Assembly: GCA_035319305.1 (NCBI GenBank)
Contig: DATHCY010000036.1
Location: forward strand, 1-17,810
From: Methanocella_A sp035319305
Lineage (GTDB): Archaea; Halobacteriota; Methanocellia; Methanocellales; Methanocellaceae
Direction: 5' to 3'
Length of the DNA: 17,810 nucleotides
Shown: one piece after another, positions 1 through 7,215 of the stretch
Numbering within the stretch: position 1 is the first letter of the stretch
Layout of the letters: each line of letters opens with the position of its first letter
The notes under the pieces: model-generated
What the model saw: only the letters and a program-made list of their open reading frames with translations
What the model was told of the DNA's origin: nothing
Database searches by the model: none
Translations under genes and position numbers: made by a program

Positions 1-1
1 C

Positions 2-109
2 ACTCTTATGAATAAAAACAAGATCGGAAGGCTCCTTGTCACCGAGGATGGTAGGCCCAAGGGCATGATCACCAGGATGGACGTAATCAGCCGCCTTACC
101 ACATACTAA
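2..109 (+). CDS. C-terminal end of a CBS-domain protein (partial)
   Basis: Only the last 35 codons are in the window; the gene starts to the left. The peptide contains NKIGRLLVTEDGRPKG followed by MITRMDVISRL and ends THR-THR-TYR-stop. That is the closing beta-beta-alpha part of a CBS domain: a 'K.G.LLV..DG...GMITR.D' strand pair and a final helix. CBS pairs bind adenosine nucleotides and regulate the protein they are attached to. The rest of the protein is not visible, so it could be a stand-alone CBS protein, a site-2-type M50 protease with CBS domains, or a transcription factor with CBS domains. A short T-rich stretch right after the stop may end transcription. Confidence 0.8.
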   Translation, partial: TLMNKNKIGRLLVTEDGRPKGMITRMDVISRLTTY

Positions 110-290
110 AATTTTCTGTTGGCATCGGCAGACTTCCAGCAGCGTACGGATTCGGGATGATGACCGCCGTGCGTTTGCATCTTATCTAACTAACGATCAG
201 GCGATATATTTCAGATTTATATCCTGGTTTCCGCATTATACCCTAGTTTCCACAAAATCGCCGTTCTACAAGTTCTTTTGATGCCGCCGT
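110..290. other. Intergenic region with no gene seen
   Basis: This stretch between the CBS gene and the PadR promoter has stops in all frames and no convincing small gene. It turns AT-rich towards its right end. I see no RNA gene or mobile-element remnant. Confidence 0.5.
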
Positions 291-294
291 GGTA

Positions 295-354
295 ACCTAT
301 ATATATTACTAATAGGTGTACCTTACTAACTAATGTGTATTTCTAATACCTATT
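295..354 (+). promoter_or_regulatory. Promoter and putative operator of the PadR operon
   Basis: A TATA-like run (CTATATATATATTA) lies at 297-308, about 65-75 bp before the PadR start. It is followed by AATAGGT at 311-317 and its inverse complement ACCTATT at 348-354. A second, tighter inverted repeat, TAGGT-GT-ACCTT, covers 313-324, so the left half-site is shared. These repeats sit at or just after the expected transcription start. PadR proteins commonly repress their own operon by binding such dyads. The operator role is inferred. Confidence 0.5.
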
Positions 355-372
355 GAAGCTAAGGTGGTCGAT

Positions 373-720
373 ATGCAGTCGGAGCTGGAGAAATGGATCA
401 AGGAACTGAGGAAGGGTAGCACCAAGCTCGCCATGCTCTCGCTTCTGGAAAAACGAGACATGTACGGCTACGAGCTTACCAGAGAACTCAATGAGGTGAC
501 TGAGGGCGTTTTTTCCCTGAAGGAGAGCAATGCATACCCTGCACTGCACCTGCTAGAGGAGGACGGGCTGGTCAAAAGCTACTGGAAAGAGACAGAAGCA
601 GGGATGCCTCCCCGAAAGTACTATAGTATTACGCCTGCGGGGAGGTCCTTCCTGGAGGACATGAAAAAAGAATGGACGAAGCACAGCGAAGCGATGGACA
701 AGGTCTGGAAAGCACGATGA
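373..720 (+). CDS. PadR-family winged-helix transcriptional regulator
   Basis: A 115-residue DNA-binding protein. PadR proteins are small dimeric winged-helix repressors that usually control adjacent membrane-protein operons. Family marks are the MYGYEL motif (about residues 30-35), the recognition-helix region NAYPALHLLEEDGLV (53-67), and the wing RKYYSITPAGR (81-91), followed by a helical C-terminus for dimerisation. The start is taken as ATG 373 because AAGGTGG at 361-367 is a well-placed ribosome site; the in-frame GTG at 364 lies inside that site. The stop is 10 nt before the next gene, with GGAGG between them. The next two genes begin with HAAS-like domains, which are known partners of PadR regulators, so this gene very probably controls the whole operon to 4209. 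The effector is unknown. Confidence 0.9.
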   Translation: MQSELEKWIKELRKGSTKLAMLSLLEKRDMYGYELTRELNEVTEGVFSLKESNAYPALHLLEEDGLVKSYWKETEAGMPPRKYYSITPAGRSFLEDMKKEWTKHSEAMDKVWKAR

Positions 721-730
721 GGAGGAAAGT

Positions 731-1420
731 ATGGAGTTCACGAAAGACGCCAAACAGTGCATAGAGGACTGGCTGAAAAAGGTCATAAGACAAATGACCA
801 TGGAAAAAACAGAAAGGTCCGAGATCGAGAAGGAACTGCGCTCCAGCCTATACGAGCAGTCCGAGGCGATCGCCCGTGAACGAGGGTCGTCAATGGTAAT
901 GCCGGAGGATGTGAAAAAAGTCTGCGCTGCTGAACGATCTCCCGACGAGATAGCCGTCTGCTATGCGAGGACCTACTTATCCAGCCTGGAACGCGCCAGC
1001 TTCTGGCGCAGGGCCGCCGCATATAGCATCGACCTGATCGTTACACTGATCACACTTATAGCAACACTGTTCGTACTGACCGTCTTTTTCCCGTGGCTGC
1101 GACAAACGCCGGGCCCGGATTCCCTGAGAGGGGTGATCTTCACGATTGCCATAATCGCCTACTATACATGCTATTTTATCGTTCAGGAAGGCTGGTTCGG
1201 CCGGACGATTGGGAAACGCGTGATGGGCATCAAGGTGCTGAAGACCAACGCCGCCAGGATCGGCTTCAGGGAGGCCTTACTCAGGAACCTTACGACAGTT
1301 ATCGGGTTCCCTATATTCATAGTCATTGACGTCCTGATCATGCTGGTGTTTTTCCAAGAAGAAGGACAGAGGGCGTTCGACAGGGTCGCCGATACCATAG
1401 TGGTACGCACGAGGGGATAA
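731..1420 (+). CDS. HAAS-like domain / RDD-family membrane protein
   Basis: A 229-residue protein in two parts. Residues 1-85 are soluble and helical (MEFTKDAKQCIEDWL, then EIEKELRSSLYEQSEAIA) and resemble the HAAS domains encoded beside PadR regulators. Residues 90-225 form an RDD domain: an R/D-containing first helix (FWRRAAAYSIDLIV), two more membrane helices, the loop GRTIGKRVMGIKV and the terminal QRAFDRVADT. RDD proteins are membrane proteins of mostly unknown role, some suggested to act in transport. The start ATG has GGAGG at 721-725. The protein is about 60% similar to the N-terminal 225 residues of the next gene product (my estimate by eye), so the two look like a tandem duplication. 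A likely role is as a membrane sensor or partner of the PadR regulator; this is inference from context. Confidence 0.85.
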   Translation: MEFTKDAKQCIEDWLKKVIRQMTMEKTERSEIEKELRSSLYEQSEAIARERGSSMVMPEDVKKVCAAERSPDEIAVCYARTYLSSLERASFWRRAAAYSIDLIVTLITLIATLFVLTVFFPWLRQTPGPDSLRGVIFTIAIIAYYTCYFIVQEGWFGRTIGKRVMGIKVLKTNAARIGFREALLRNLTTVIGFPIFIVIDVLIMLVFFQEEGQRAFDRVADTIVVRTRG

Positions 1421-1423
1421 GGA

Positions 1424-3169
1424 ATGGATTTTACGAAAGATGCCCGGCAGGAGATCGAGGACTGGCTCAGGCAAGTAATGAGACATATGACCCTGCCCGA
1501 AAAGGATCTGGGAGAAGTCGAGAGAGAGCTCAGATCGAGCCTGTACGAACGATCAGAGGTGGTAGCTAGGGAAAGGGGAGCCGAAACTGTCACCAAGGAG
1601 TATGTCAGAAAAGCCTGCGCCGAAGAACAAACACCGGATGAGATCGCCGCCTGCTATGCCAAAACATACGCAATGAGCCTACATAGAACAGGGTTCTGGC
1701 GCAAGACAGCTGCATATGCGATCGATCTGATCATCATCACGCTAATATTTTCCATGATATTCCTGCCGATCATAATCCTGAGTGAGATCGCAAATCTTAT
1801 GCCTCCGGCGAGCAGCCCAGTGTACTTATTGACGTTTATCGCTATTCCCTTCTTCTATTTCATCTTGCTCGAAGGCTATTTTGGGACGACGATTGGCAAG
1901 TATGTGCTGGGCCTAAGGATAGTAAAAACCGACGGTACCATGATCGGCTTTAAGGAAGCTGTGCTCAGGAATATCACGACGACGCCATGGTTCCTAGTGA
2001 TCGTCTTCGATGTCCTGATTATGCTGTTGTTCTTCAGCAGGGAGAGACAGAGGGCGTTCGACAGAGTCGCTGATACAACGGTCGTCAGCATGTGGTCCTA
2101 TAGAGAGGTTGGAGAATTGCTGACCGGAAGCGACGGTCGAGATAAACCCGACTGGCAGTGGACTTATGATAAACATGGAGGTAGAAAGGCGGCTGGAGAC
2201 CTTTCCAGGCATGTGAGGGCGGTGACTAGGCTGGCTCTGATGTTTGTCGCTATCACGATCGCGGTTGCGATCGTGACGGCGCCATTCATGCTGATCCTGA
2301 TCGGCTATGTATCTATACTGATGGCCACAGATCCAGGCTTCACAGACTCCAGCGCTGGAACATTTTCGGATAACATGGTCAACATGTTAGAGCATAACCT
2401 GGCGGTGGGCGCGGGCCTAGGGGTCTTAAACTGCCTGATCTTAGTAGCCGTAGCGATCTTCTTTTTGACGATCGTCGATAAAAAAGCGGTTTTGCCAAAA
2501 GCGCCTGCATTTCAGACTGCCTCCCTGTCAGCCAGATGGTTTATTGCCGGAGTGGCGATCTCTATGGTGCTATTGCTCGTGCAAGCGGCTTATTTCATCG
2601 GTACGGGCATGGCCCCGGTACAAGCGAACGAGCCCTCAACGTACTCGCCGATAACCCTGGGAGTATCGGTGGCATTGACAGTGATCATTGCACTCGCGGA
2701 CGGGATAGGAGTAGAGATGCTGCTCAGGAAGTACCTACAGAGCTATCTGATGGATCAGTACAGTACGGCTTTTGCTGTCGTGGCTACCTCGATCGCCTTT
2801 ATAGGTTTGTATCTCCTGTTCTCCGCGCCAGGACTGGAGCCGCATGGAATACTGAACTATATGAGCCTGTTCATGCTATCCCTAGTGCTGGGCTACCTTT
2901 ATGTTATTACTGGCTCGATCTGGGTCAGCATAGGGTTCCATGCCGGCTACTTTGCCACCATGCTTAATTTTCCCTTGGCAGGCCAAGTATTGCCTGACGC
3001 GTCTCCCCTGTTGATCTTCTCCAGTGCAGGCGATCTCATGGTACTCGGCGTGAACCTAGGAAGCAGGACGTACTTGGTCATCACCGCCGCCAGCCTGGCC
3101 ATCTTGGCCGGCCTATACCTGTATCGTAGAATGAGCCTGAAGCCAGTAAAACAAGGAGATACAGTCTGA
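1424..3169 (+). CDS. HAAS-like / RDD / CPBP fusion membrane protein with degenerate protease motifs
   Basis: A 581-residue fusion. Residues 1-85 repeat the HAAS-like domain of the upstream protein. Residues 90-225 are an RDD domain ending QRAFDRVADT. A hydrophilic linker (226-262) leads into a multi-helix CPBP domain (265-568) like the next gene's product. CPBP proteases (CAAX prenyl protease 2/bacteriocin-processing) use EExxxR, FxxxH and HxxxN/D. Here these read VEMLLR (430-435), FIGLY (459-463) and HAGYF (506-510): the first glutamate, the second-motif histidine and the final N/D are gone. The domain therefore looks catalytically dead while keeping its fold. The start lies 3 nt after the previous stop, so the genes are probably translationally coupled. 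A regulatory pseudoprotease partner of the next protein is the simplest reading. Confidence 0.85.
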   Translation: MDFTKDARQEIEDWLRQVMRHMTLPEKDLGEVERELRSSLYERSEVVARERGAETVTKEYVRKACAEEQTPDEIAACYAKTYAMSLHRTGFWRKTAAYAIDLIIITLIFSMIFLPIIILSEIANLMPPASSPVYLLTFIAIPFFYFILLEGYFGTTIGKYVLGLRIVKTDGTMIGFKEAVLRNITTTPWFLVIVFDVLIMLLFFSRERQRAFDRVADTTVVSMWSYREVGELLTGSDGRDKPDWQWTYDKHGGRKAAGDLSRHVRAVTRLALMFVAITIAVAIVTAPFMLILIGYVSILMATDPGFTDSSAGTFSDNMVNMLEHNLAVGAGLGVLNCLILVAVAIFFLTIVDKKAVLPKAPAFQTASLSARWFIAGVAISMVLLLVQAAYFIGTGMAPVQANEPSTYSPITLGVSVALTVIIALADGIGVEMLLRKYLQSYLMDQYSTAFAVVATSIAFIGLYLLFSAPGLEPHGILNYMSLFMLSLVLGYLYVITGSIWVSIGFHAGYFATMLNFPLAGQVLPDASPLLIFSSAGDLMVLGVNLGSRTYLVITAASLAILAGLYLYRRMSLKPVKQGDTV

Positions 3170-3171
3170 TC

Positions 3172-4209
3172 ATGCCTAGAGACGACGACCAAGAGCGGGC
3201 TGGAGAGGATGGCCGCTCGAATGCCCGGGAACCGAAGAAGGCCTGGGGTAGTTCAGGGCTTATGAAGCATATCAGAGTAGCGGCAAAGCTGATCCTGCTG
3301 TTCCTCGCCCTAGCAATAGCCCTGATCATATTAACAGTAATGATAATCGTCGCCGCTGGCATCGCCTATGGCATCGCTACTGTTGTCAGCGGCTCCACGC
3401 CTCACATGAATGATGTCCGGTCTATGGCTGATGGCTTTGGATTTTTAGTGATATCCACTGTTTTGCAGGATGGAATCCTCGTGATTATCCCTCTGCTATT
3501 TCTGGTGGTCATCGATAAGAAGCGCCTTCTGCCTGATGAACCCGCAGGCAAGGCGATCTCCCGGTCGGCCAGGTGGTTCGCCGGGGGTATGTTGCTCAAT
3601 GCGGTAGCGCTGGTGGTGTGTTATGGCCTCATTATGGCAACGGGCGCATCATCGGTGGAGGTTAACGGTTTTTCGGCCTACTTGCCAATGACGCTGGCAA
3701 TCTCGGTGGCGGGAACGCTGATCTTGTCCATATCCGCCGGGATAGGAGAGGAGGTGTTTTTCCGCAAGTACATTCAAGGATACCTGAAAGATGAGTATAA
3801 TGTGGCAATTGCCCTGGTCGTCACCTCGATTTTATTTACGACGATCCATATCCCGTTCGGACTCCATGGGCAGGATATGTGGTGGCCGGTGTATGTCAGC
3901 AGCATCTTCGTGGCATCGCTGGTATTAGGCTACCTCTACGTGGTCACCGGATCGATCTGGGCACCCATAGGGTTCCACTTCTTCCAAGATGTTATAGGGT
4001 TCAATTTTCCGGTTGTAGGAGATACGGTGCCCGGTGTTTCGCCGTTGCTGCTTTTTTCCCGAGGCAGCGATCTGGTACTGTTCAACGTAAACCTGGGCGA
4101 TAGGGTAAACTTGTTCGATCTCTTTATCTGCCTAGCTATCCTGGCAGGATTGTACCTGTATGACAAAAGGCGACAGAACGCTTCAATCAACAGCAGGAAT
4201 ATGGTTTGA
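3172..4209 (+). CDS. CPBP-family intramembrane metalloprotease (CAAX-like)
   Basis: A 345-residue membrane protein. After a charged cytosolic N-terminus (1-30) come about eight hydrophobic segments. All three catalytic motifs of the CPBP (Abi, type II CAAX protease-like) family are present: EEVFFR at 193-198, FTTIH at 222-226 and HFFQD at 269-273. It is thus likely an active glutamate/histidine-dependent intramembrane endopeptidase; the substrate is unknown. It is clearly paralogous to the C-terminal half of the preceding protein, sharing VLGYLYV.TGSIW, IGFH and LAILAGLYLY. The ATG lies 2 nt after the previous stop, with AAGGAGA at 3153-3159 inside the upstream gene. It is the last full-length member of the PadR operon. 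Confidence 0.88.
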   Translation: MPRDDDQERAGEDGRSNAREPKKAWGSSGLMKHIRVAAKLILLFLALAIALIILTVMIIVAAGIAYGIATVVSGSTPHMNDVRSMADGFGFLVISTVLQDGILVIIPLLFLVVIDKKRLLPDEPAGKAISRSARWFAGGMLLNAVALVVCYGLIMATGASSVEVNGFSAYLPMTLAISVAGTLILSISAGIGEEVFFRKYIQGYLKDEYNVAIALVVTSILFTTIHIPFGLHGQDMWWPVYVSSIFVASLVLGYLYVVTGSIWAPIGFHFFQDVIGFNFPVVGDTVPGVSPLLLFSRGSDLVLFNVNLGDRVNLFDLFICLAILAGLYLYDKRRQNASINSRNMV

Positions 4210-4211
4210 TC

Positions 4212-4445
4212 ATGCCCGGAAGGAGGGCGAAACAGGGGAGGAACAGGAATCGCGCAGAGATTCGGGCGTTGATCGAAGCACGTCCCAGCCTGACGATGTG
4301 TGAGATATCCCGGACTCTCGGTCTGAACAAGACCGGATTGTCCGGAGGGAGGATGTTGTATCGGTTTAGCATACCGTTTCTGACCGTTCCTACCCAGAAT
4401 ACTCCACACGGTAGGGACGGGACGGTGAATGCCGGTAATACGTAA
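4212..4445 (+). CDS. Short ORF resembling the first half of a winged-HTH regulator, probably truncated
   Basis: A 77-residue frame starting at an ATG 2 nt after the CPBP stop; an in-frame TTG at 4206 overlaps that stop. The basic N-terminus (MPGRRAKQGRNRNRAEIRAL) and the following LIEARPSLTMCEISRTLGLNK look like helices 1-3 of a winged HTH. Right after the recognition-helix start the sequence becomes low in structure (TGLSGGRMLYRF and on), and no wing or dimerisation helix follows. Neither other forward frame restores it for more than about 15 codons. It may be a remnant cut off by a rearrangement, or a genuinely short protein. It ends 36 nt before the convergent end of the glycerol-1-phosphate dehydrogenase gene. 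Confidence 0.4.
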   Translation: MPGRRAKQGRNRNRAEIRALIEARPSLTMCEISRTLGLNKTGLSGGRMLYRFSIPFLTVPTQNTPHGRDGTVNAGNT

Positions 4446-4481
4446 GGGCGATTTGATGGCCTGTAGTCTTGGCGGCGGTTG

Positions 4482-5519
4482 CTAATCGATGACTTCGGTG
4501 GTCCTGGCCACGTTCTCTGCGGCTTCGATCGTGATCCCGGTATCGCCCAGGATCGTGTACCGCTCCGGTCGGATCGTATGAGCCTCGGAGAGCGCCTGTA
4601 CGATGTAGTTATCCTCAATGCCGATCTCTTTCGCGGTAACTGGCGCGCCGATCGCCTTCAGGGCGTTCCGAATGCCCCGCCAGTCGCCCCCATGAAGGTA
4701 CATCGTCAGGATCGTGCCCAACCCGCACTGCTCCCCGTGGAGCGCTGGTTTCGGCGCGATTTTATCTAAGACGTGGGAAAACTTATGCTCGCTACCGCTG
4801 GCGGGCGCGGACGACCCGGCAATGCTCATGGCCACACTGGAAGAGACTAGCGCTTTTACCACCAGCCGGACAGATTCTTCCAGGCCAGGTTTGATCTCGT
4901 GGGCAGAATCGACGATGATCTGGGCAGTCATTTGAGAGAGAGCCGCCGCATAATCGGAGAAGTAGACGTTCCTCAGCCTTGATGCTAGCTTCCAGTCGAG
5001 CACTGCCGTGTAGTTAGAAATGATGTCGCCACATCCCGCGGCCAGCAGCCGGTATGGGGATTTCACGATGATGCTCGTGTCGGCGATGACGCAGAGCGGC
5101 GCCTCCGCCTGGATGGATACGGATTCCCCATCATGCAGGATGGAGGCCCGGGAGGAAGCGATGCCGTCGTGGGACGCCGCGGTGGGTATACTTATAAAAT
5201 ACTTGTCCAGCTGTATTGATGCCAGCTTGGCGATGTCGATCGCCTTGCCGCCGCCGACCCCCAGCAGGAAGTCGGCCCGGGTTTCCCTGGCAATGGCCAT
5301 TGCTTTTTCCACGCTCTCCATGGTGGCGTTCTCAGCGATCAGAAAATCGGTATCATAACCAGCCTCCCGTAGCGAACACGCTACTGCTTCGCCCGCGATC
5401 TTTTTAGTGGTGGCCCCTGTGACAATAAGTCCCAGTCCCTTGAGGCGCATACTCCTGCACAGGCTGCCTGAGCTTATGATCGCGCCCGGGCCAGCGATGA
5501 CGTTGCGGGGGAGTTGCAT
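4482..5519 (-). CDS. egsA: sn-glycerol-1-phosphate dehydrogenase [NAD(P)+]
   Basis: This 345-residue enzyme reduces dihydroxyacetone phosphate to sn-glycerol 1-phosphate, the backbone of archaeal ether lipids and the step that sets their stereochemistry. The fold is that of iron/zinc polyol dehydrogenases. It has the nucleotide loop GGGKAIDIAK (89-98), the family-typical TAASHDGIASSRAS (113-126), and metal-binding candidates D165 in GCGDIIS, H245 in SGSEH and H261 in LHGEQCGLG. The length is normal. The start MQLPR fits the family; the ribosome site is weak (GTGAG about 8 nt upstream). It is transcribed divergently from the DUF63 gene across an 80-bp spacer and converges on the PadR operon. 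Confidence 0.95.
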   Translation of the reverse strand: MQLPRNVIAGPGAIISSGSLCRSMRLKGLGLIVTGATTKKIAGEAVACSLREAGYDTDFLIAENATMESVEKAMAIARETRADFLLGVGGGKAIDIAKLASIQLDKYFISIPTAASHDGIASSRASILHDGESVSIQAEAPLCVIADTSIIVKSPYRLLAAGCGDIISNYTAVLDWKLASRLRNVYFSDYAAALSQMTAQIIVDSAHEIKPGLEESVRLVVKALVSSSVAMSIAGSSAPASGSEHKFSHVLDKIAPKPALHGEQCGLGTILTMYLHGGDWRGIRNALKAIGAPVTAKEIGIEDNYIVQALSEAHTIRPERYTILGDTGITIEAAENVARTTEVID

Positions 5520-5557
5520 CCAGTGCTCACTGTGCTTGGAGATGGTAGCTACCCCTT

Positions 5558-5602
5558 TGGATACATTTATGTCACTGTTGCTCGTATTAACACCCCAGGG
5601 TG
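5558..5602 (+). promoter_or_regulatory. Promoter and ribosome site of the DUF63 gene
   Basis: GGATACATTTATG at 5558-5570 is a TATA-like element 25-35 bp before the predicted start of transcription near 5592. AGGGTGA at 5597-5603 is the ribosome site and decides for ATG 5606 over the GTG at 5600, which lies within it. The same 80-bp spacer must hold the egsA promoter on the other strand. Confidence 0.45.
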
Positions 5603-5605
5603 AAC

Positions 5606-6454
5606 ATGTTGTTGTTCATTGATATCGGCGACTTCGTCTACAAGTATTACATCCACCCTATCGTCTATTCGGGGGATGGCTACAATCCAATAAACACCGT
5701 CACCTATGCCATTATCCTTGGTATAAGCCTCTTTGTCATATTAAAGCTAATGGACATCCTGAAGATCAAGCTCGACGAGAAGTTTGTCGCGTCCACCGCC
5801 CCATATATCCTGCTGGGAGCGTCGCTCCGGGTGGTTCAGGATGTACAGTTGGTACAGCCTCCGATCAGCTATTTATTCATCACGCCGCTGGTCTACATAC
5901 TGGCGTTTGTCATCACGACGATCGTGCTGCTGACCTGTCTGGGCCTGGAGAGAAAAGGGGTCGTTAAGGATTACTCGAAGCCCTACTTCTGGACTGGCAT
6001 CCTCGGCATTGTGGTCATACTGGCGATCCTGGCGACGAAACAGTTTAACGCTTGGTGGTGGGCGCCCCTGGTCATCGCCTCGCTGGCATTCACCTTTACG
6101 GGCGTTATATACCTCATCGCTAGGCACTTCAAGATTGACTTCCTGACGAGCAGGCTCAACGTGGCCATTCTGGGCGCCCATATGTTCGACGCCAGCTCGA
6201 CGTTCACAGCGATCGACGTCGTGGGAGGGTTCGCTGAGAAACACGTTGTGCCTGTATTCTTCATCAACTATACCCACACTGCCTTCATCATGTATGTGCT
6301 GAAGTTGGCGGTCTTCATACCGGTCATCTACGTTATCGAGAAGTATTTCAAAGATGACCCTCAGATGTACTACGGCATCAAGTTCGCGCTCTTGGTCCTC
6401 GGTTTCGGTCCTGGCATAAGGAACACGCTCGAGCTTACCTTTGTACATATGTGA
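5606..6454 (+). CDS. DUF63-family archaeal multi-pass membrane protein
   Basis: A 282-residue protein with about seven or eight hydrophobic segments. DUF63 is an almost exclusively archaeal family of unknown function. Marks are the N-terminal DFVYKYYIHPIVY, the AHMFDASSTFTAID segment in the second half, and the C-terminal LVLGFGPGIRNTLEL. Conserved acidic and histidine residues inside the membrane segments (AHMFDASST, TAIDVVG) hint at an enzyme or transporter; that is speculation. The start is ATG 5606 with AGGGTGA upstream. The stop is 6 nt before the first SpoIIM gene, so the two are co-transcribed. Its divergent neighbour makes glycerol-1-phosphate, which makes an envelope role attractive but unproven. 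Confidence 0.85.
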   Translation: MLLFIDIGDFVYKYYIHPIVYSGDGYNPINTVTYAIILGISLFVILKLMDILKIKLDEKFVASTAPYILLGASLRVVQDVQLVQPPISYLFITPLVYILAFVITTIVLLTCLGLERKGVVKDYSKPYFWTGILGIVVILAILATKQFNAWWWAPLVIASLAFTFTGVIYLIARHFKIDFLTSRLNVAILGAHMFDASSTFTAIDVVGGFAEKHVVPVFFINYTHTAFIMYVLKLAVFIPVIYVIEKYFKDDPQMYYGIKFALLVLGFGPGIRNTLELTFVHM

Positions 6455-6460
6455 GGAATA

Positions 6461-7072
6461 ATGAGGCTGATACCCGGGCCGCGAGACTTTGCGGCCTATT
6501 TATACCGCATTAGGGCTTATATATACATAATTCTGGGGTTGTGGATATTTTCGACCTTTATCGGCATTGTTATGGCTATCGCTATGCCCCAGGAAAGTGG
6601 TAATTTCGTGGGGCGGATCAGCGACCAGATGAAGCCTCTTCTCTCCGAGTCGACCTTCACCATGATGATCAACATCTTTCTGAACAATAGTCGGGCGTGT
6701 GCGATGGAGGTGGTGCTGGGCCCTGGTCTGGGTATAGTTACCCTACTGATCGTGTTCGTTAATGGGCTGGCTATGGGGCTGGTGCTGGTGATGGCCATGG
6801 CGAAATCCGGGCCGCTGATTACGCTAGCGGCCCTGCTACCGCATGGCATCATCGAGGTCCCCGTGGTTATAGTGTCCGCGGCGATAGGGCTCAGGTTCGG
6901 GTACTGTGTTCTTATGGCGCTGATCCGGCAGCCTGTCGACCTGGTGAAAGAGGCGATCGAAGGCATTTCAGTGTTTGTCTTCTGGCTGATCCCCCTTCTG
7001 TTCGTCGCCGCATTTGTCGAGAGCTACGTGACCATGAACATCGTACTGTTTCTTACGGGCGGCCATGTCTGA
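6461..7072 (+). CDS. SpoIIM/DUF95-family membrane protein (copy 1)
   Basis: A 203-residue protein with about five hydrophobic segments. Family features are the N-terminal PGPRDFAAYLYRIR amphipathic segment, IFLNNSRAC (72-80), VNGLAMG (100-106), LLPHGIIEVP (125-134) with its charged residues buried between helices, and the C-terminal AAFVESYV. Bacterial SpoIIM belongs to the engulfment complex that handles peptidoglycan. Archaea have neither sporulation nor murein, so the archaeal role is unknown; the name is family-level only. The ATG follows the DUF63 stop by 6 nt, with GAGGAA overlapping the stop codon. The next gene encodes a second copy. Confidence 0.85.
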   Translation: MRLIPGPRDFAAYLYRIRAYIYIILGLWIFSTFIGIVMAIAMPQESGNFVGRISDQMKPLLSESTFTMMINIFLNNSRACAMEVVLGPGLGIVTLLIVFVNGLAMGLVLVMAMAKSGPLITLAALLPHGIIEVPVVIVSAAIGLRFGYCVLMALIRQPVDLVKEAIEGISVFVFWLIPLLFVAAFVESYVTMNIVLFLTGGHV

Positions 7073-7110
7073 ACCCTGGAAATGGCAGGCGCCAGCTTTC
7101 CGTCCACTAA

Positions 7111-7150
7111 AAATTATACATCAATATTATATATATTAATTATATATCTT
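7111..7150 (+). promoter_or_regulatory. AT-rich promoter region before the second SpoIIM gene
   Basis: The run 7113-7149 is almost entirely A and T, with several overlapping TATA-like boxes around ATTATATATATTAATT. It lies 65-100 bp before the GTG start and within a 143-bp gap. The second SpoIIM gene therefore probably has its own promoter in addition to read-through from DUF63/SpoIIM copy 1. The GGGCCC and GGCGCC palindromes downstream would be in its leader. Confidence 0.5.
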
Positions 7151-7215
7151 ATTTTCGTAAGGGCCCTGCGACGATAGTTAGCCAAGGCGCCCTGAAGTTA
7201 GGGGGATGATGGATT

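Noticed and set aside
364..372. GTG 364 as PadR start
   Set aside because: It lies inside the AAGGTGG ribosome site that serves ATG 373.
2536..2967. Second plus-strand frame inside the CPBP fusion gene
   Set aside because: It overlaps a well-supported gene in another frame and shows no recognisable domain.
1424..3169. Fusion gene as an artefact of a lost stop codon
   Set aside because: The linker between RDD and CPBP is a continuous hydrophilic segment in one frame with no sign of a frameshift, so a real fusion is more likely, though not proven.
5873..6448. Long minus-strand frame opposite the DUF63 gene
   Set aside because: It is antisense to a clear membrane-protein gene, has a highly charged random-like composition, and lacks a ribosome site.
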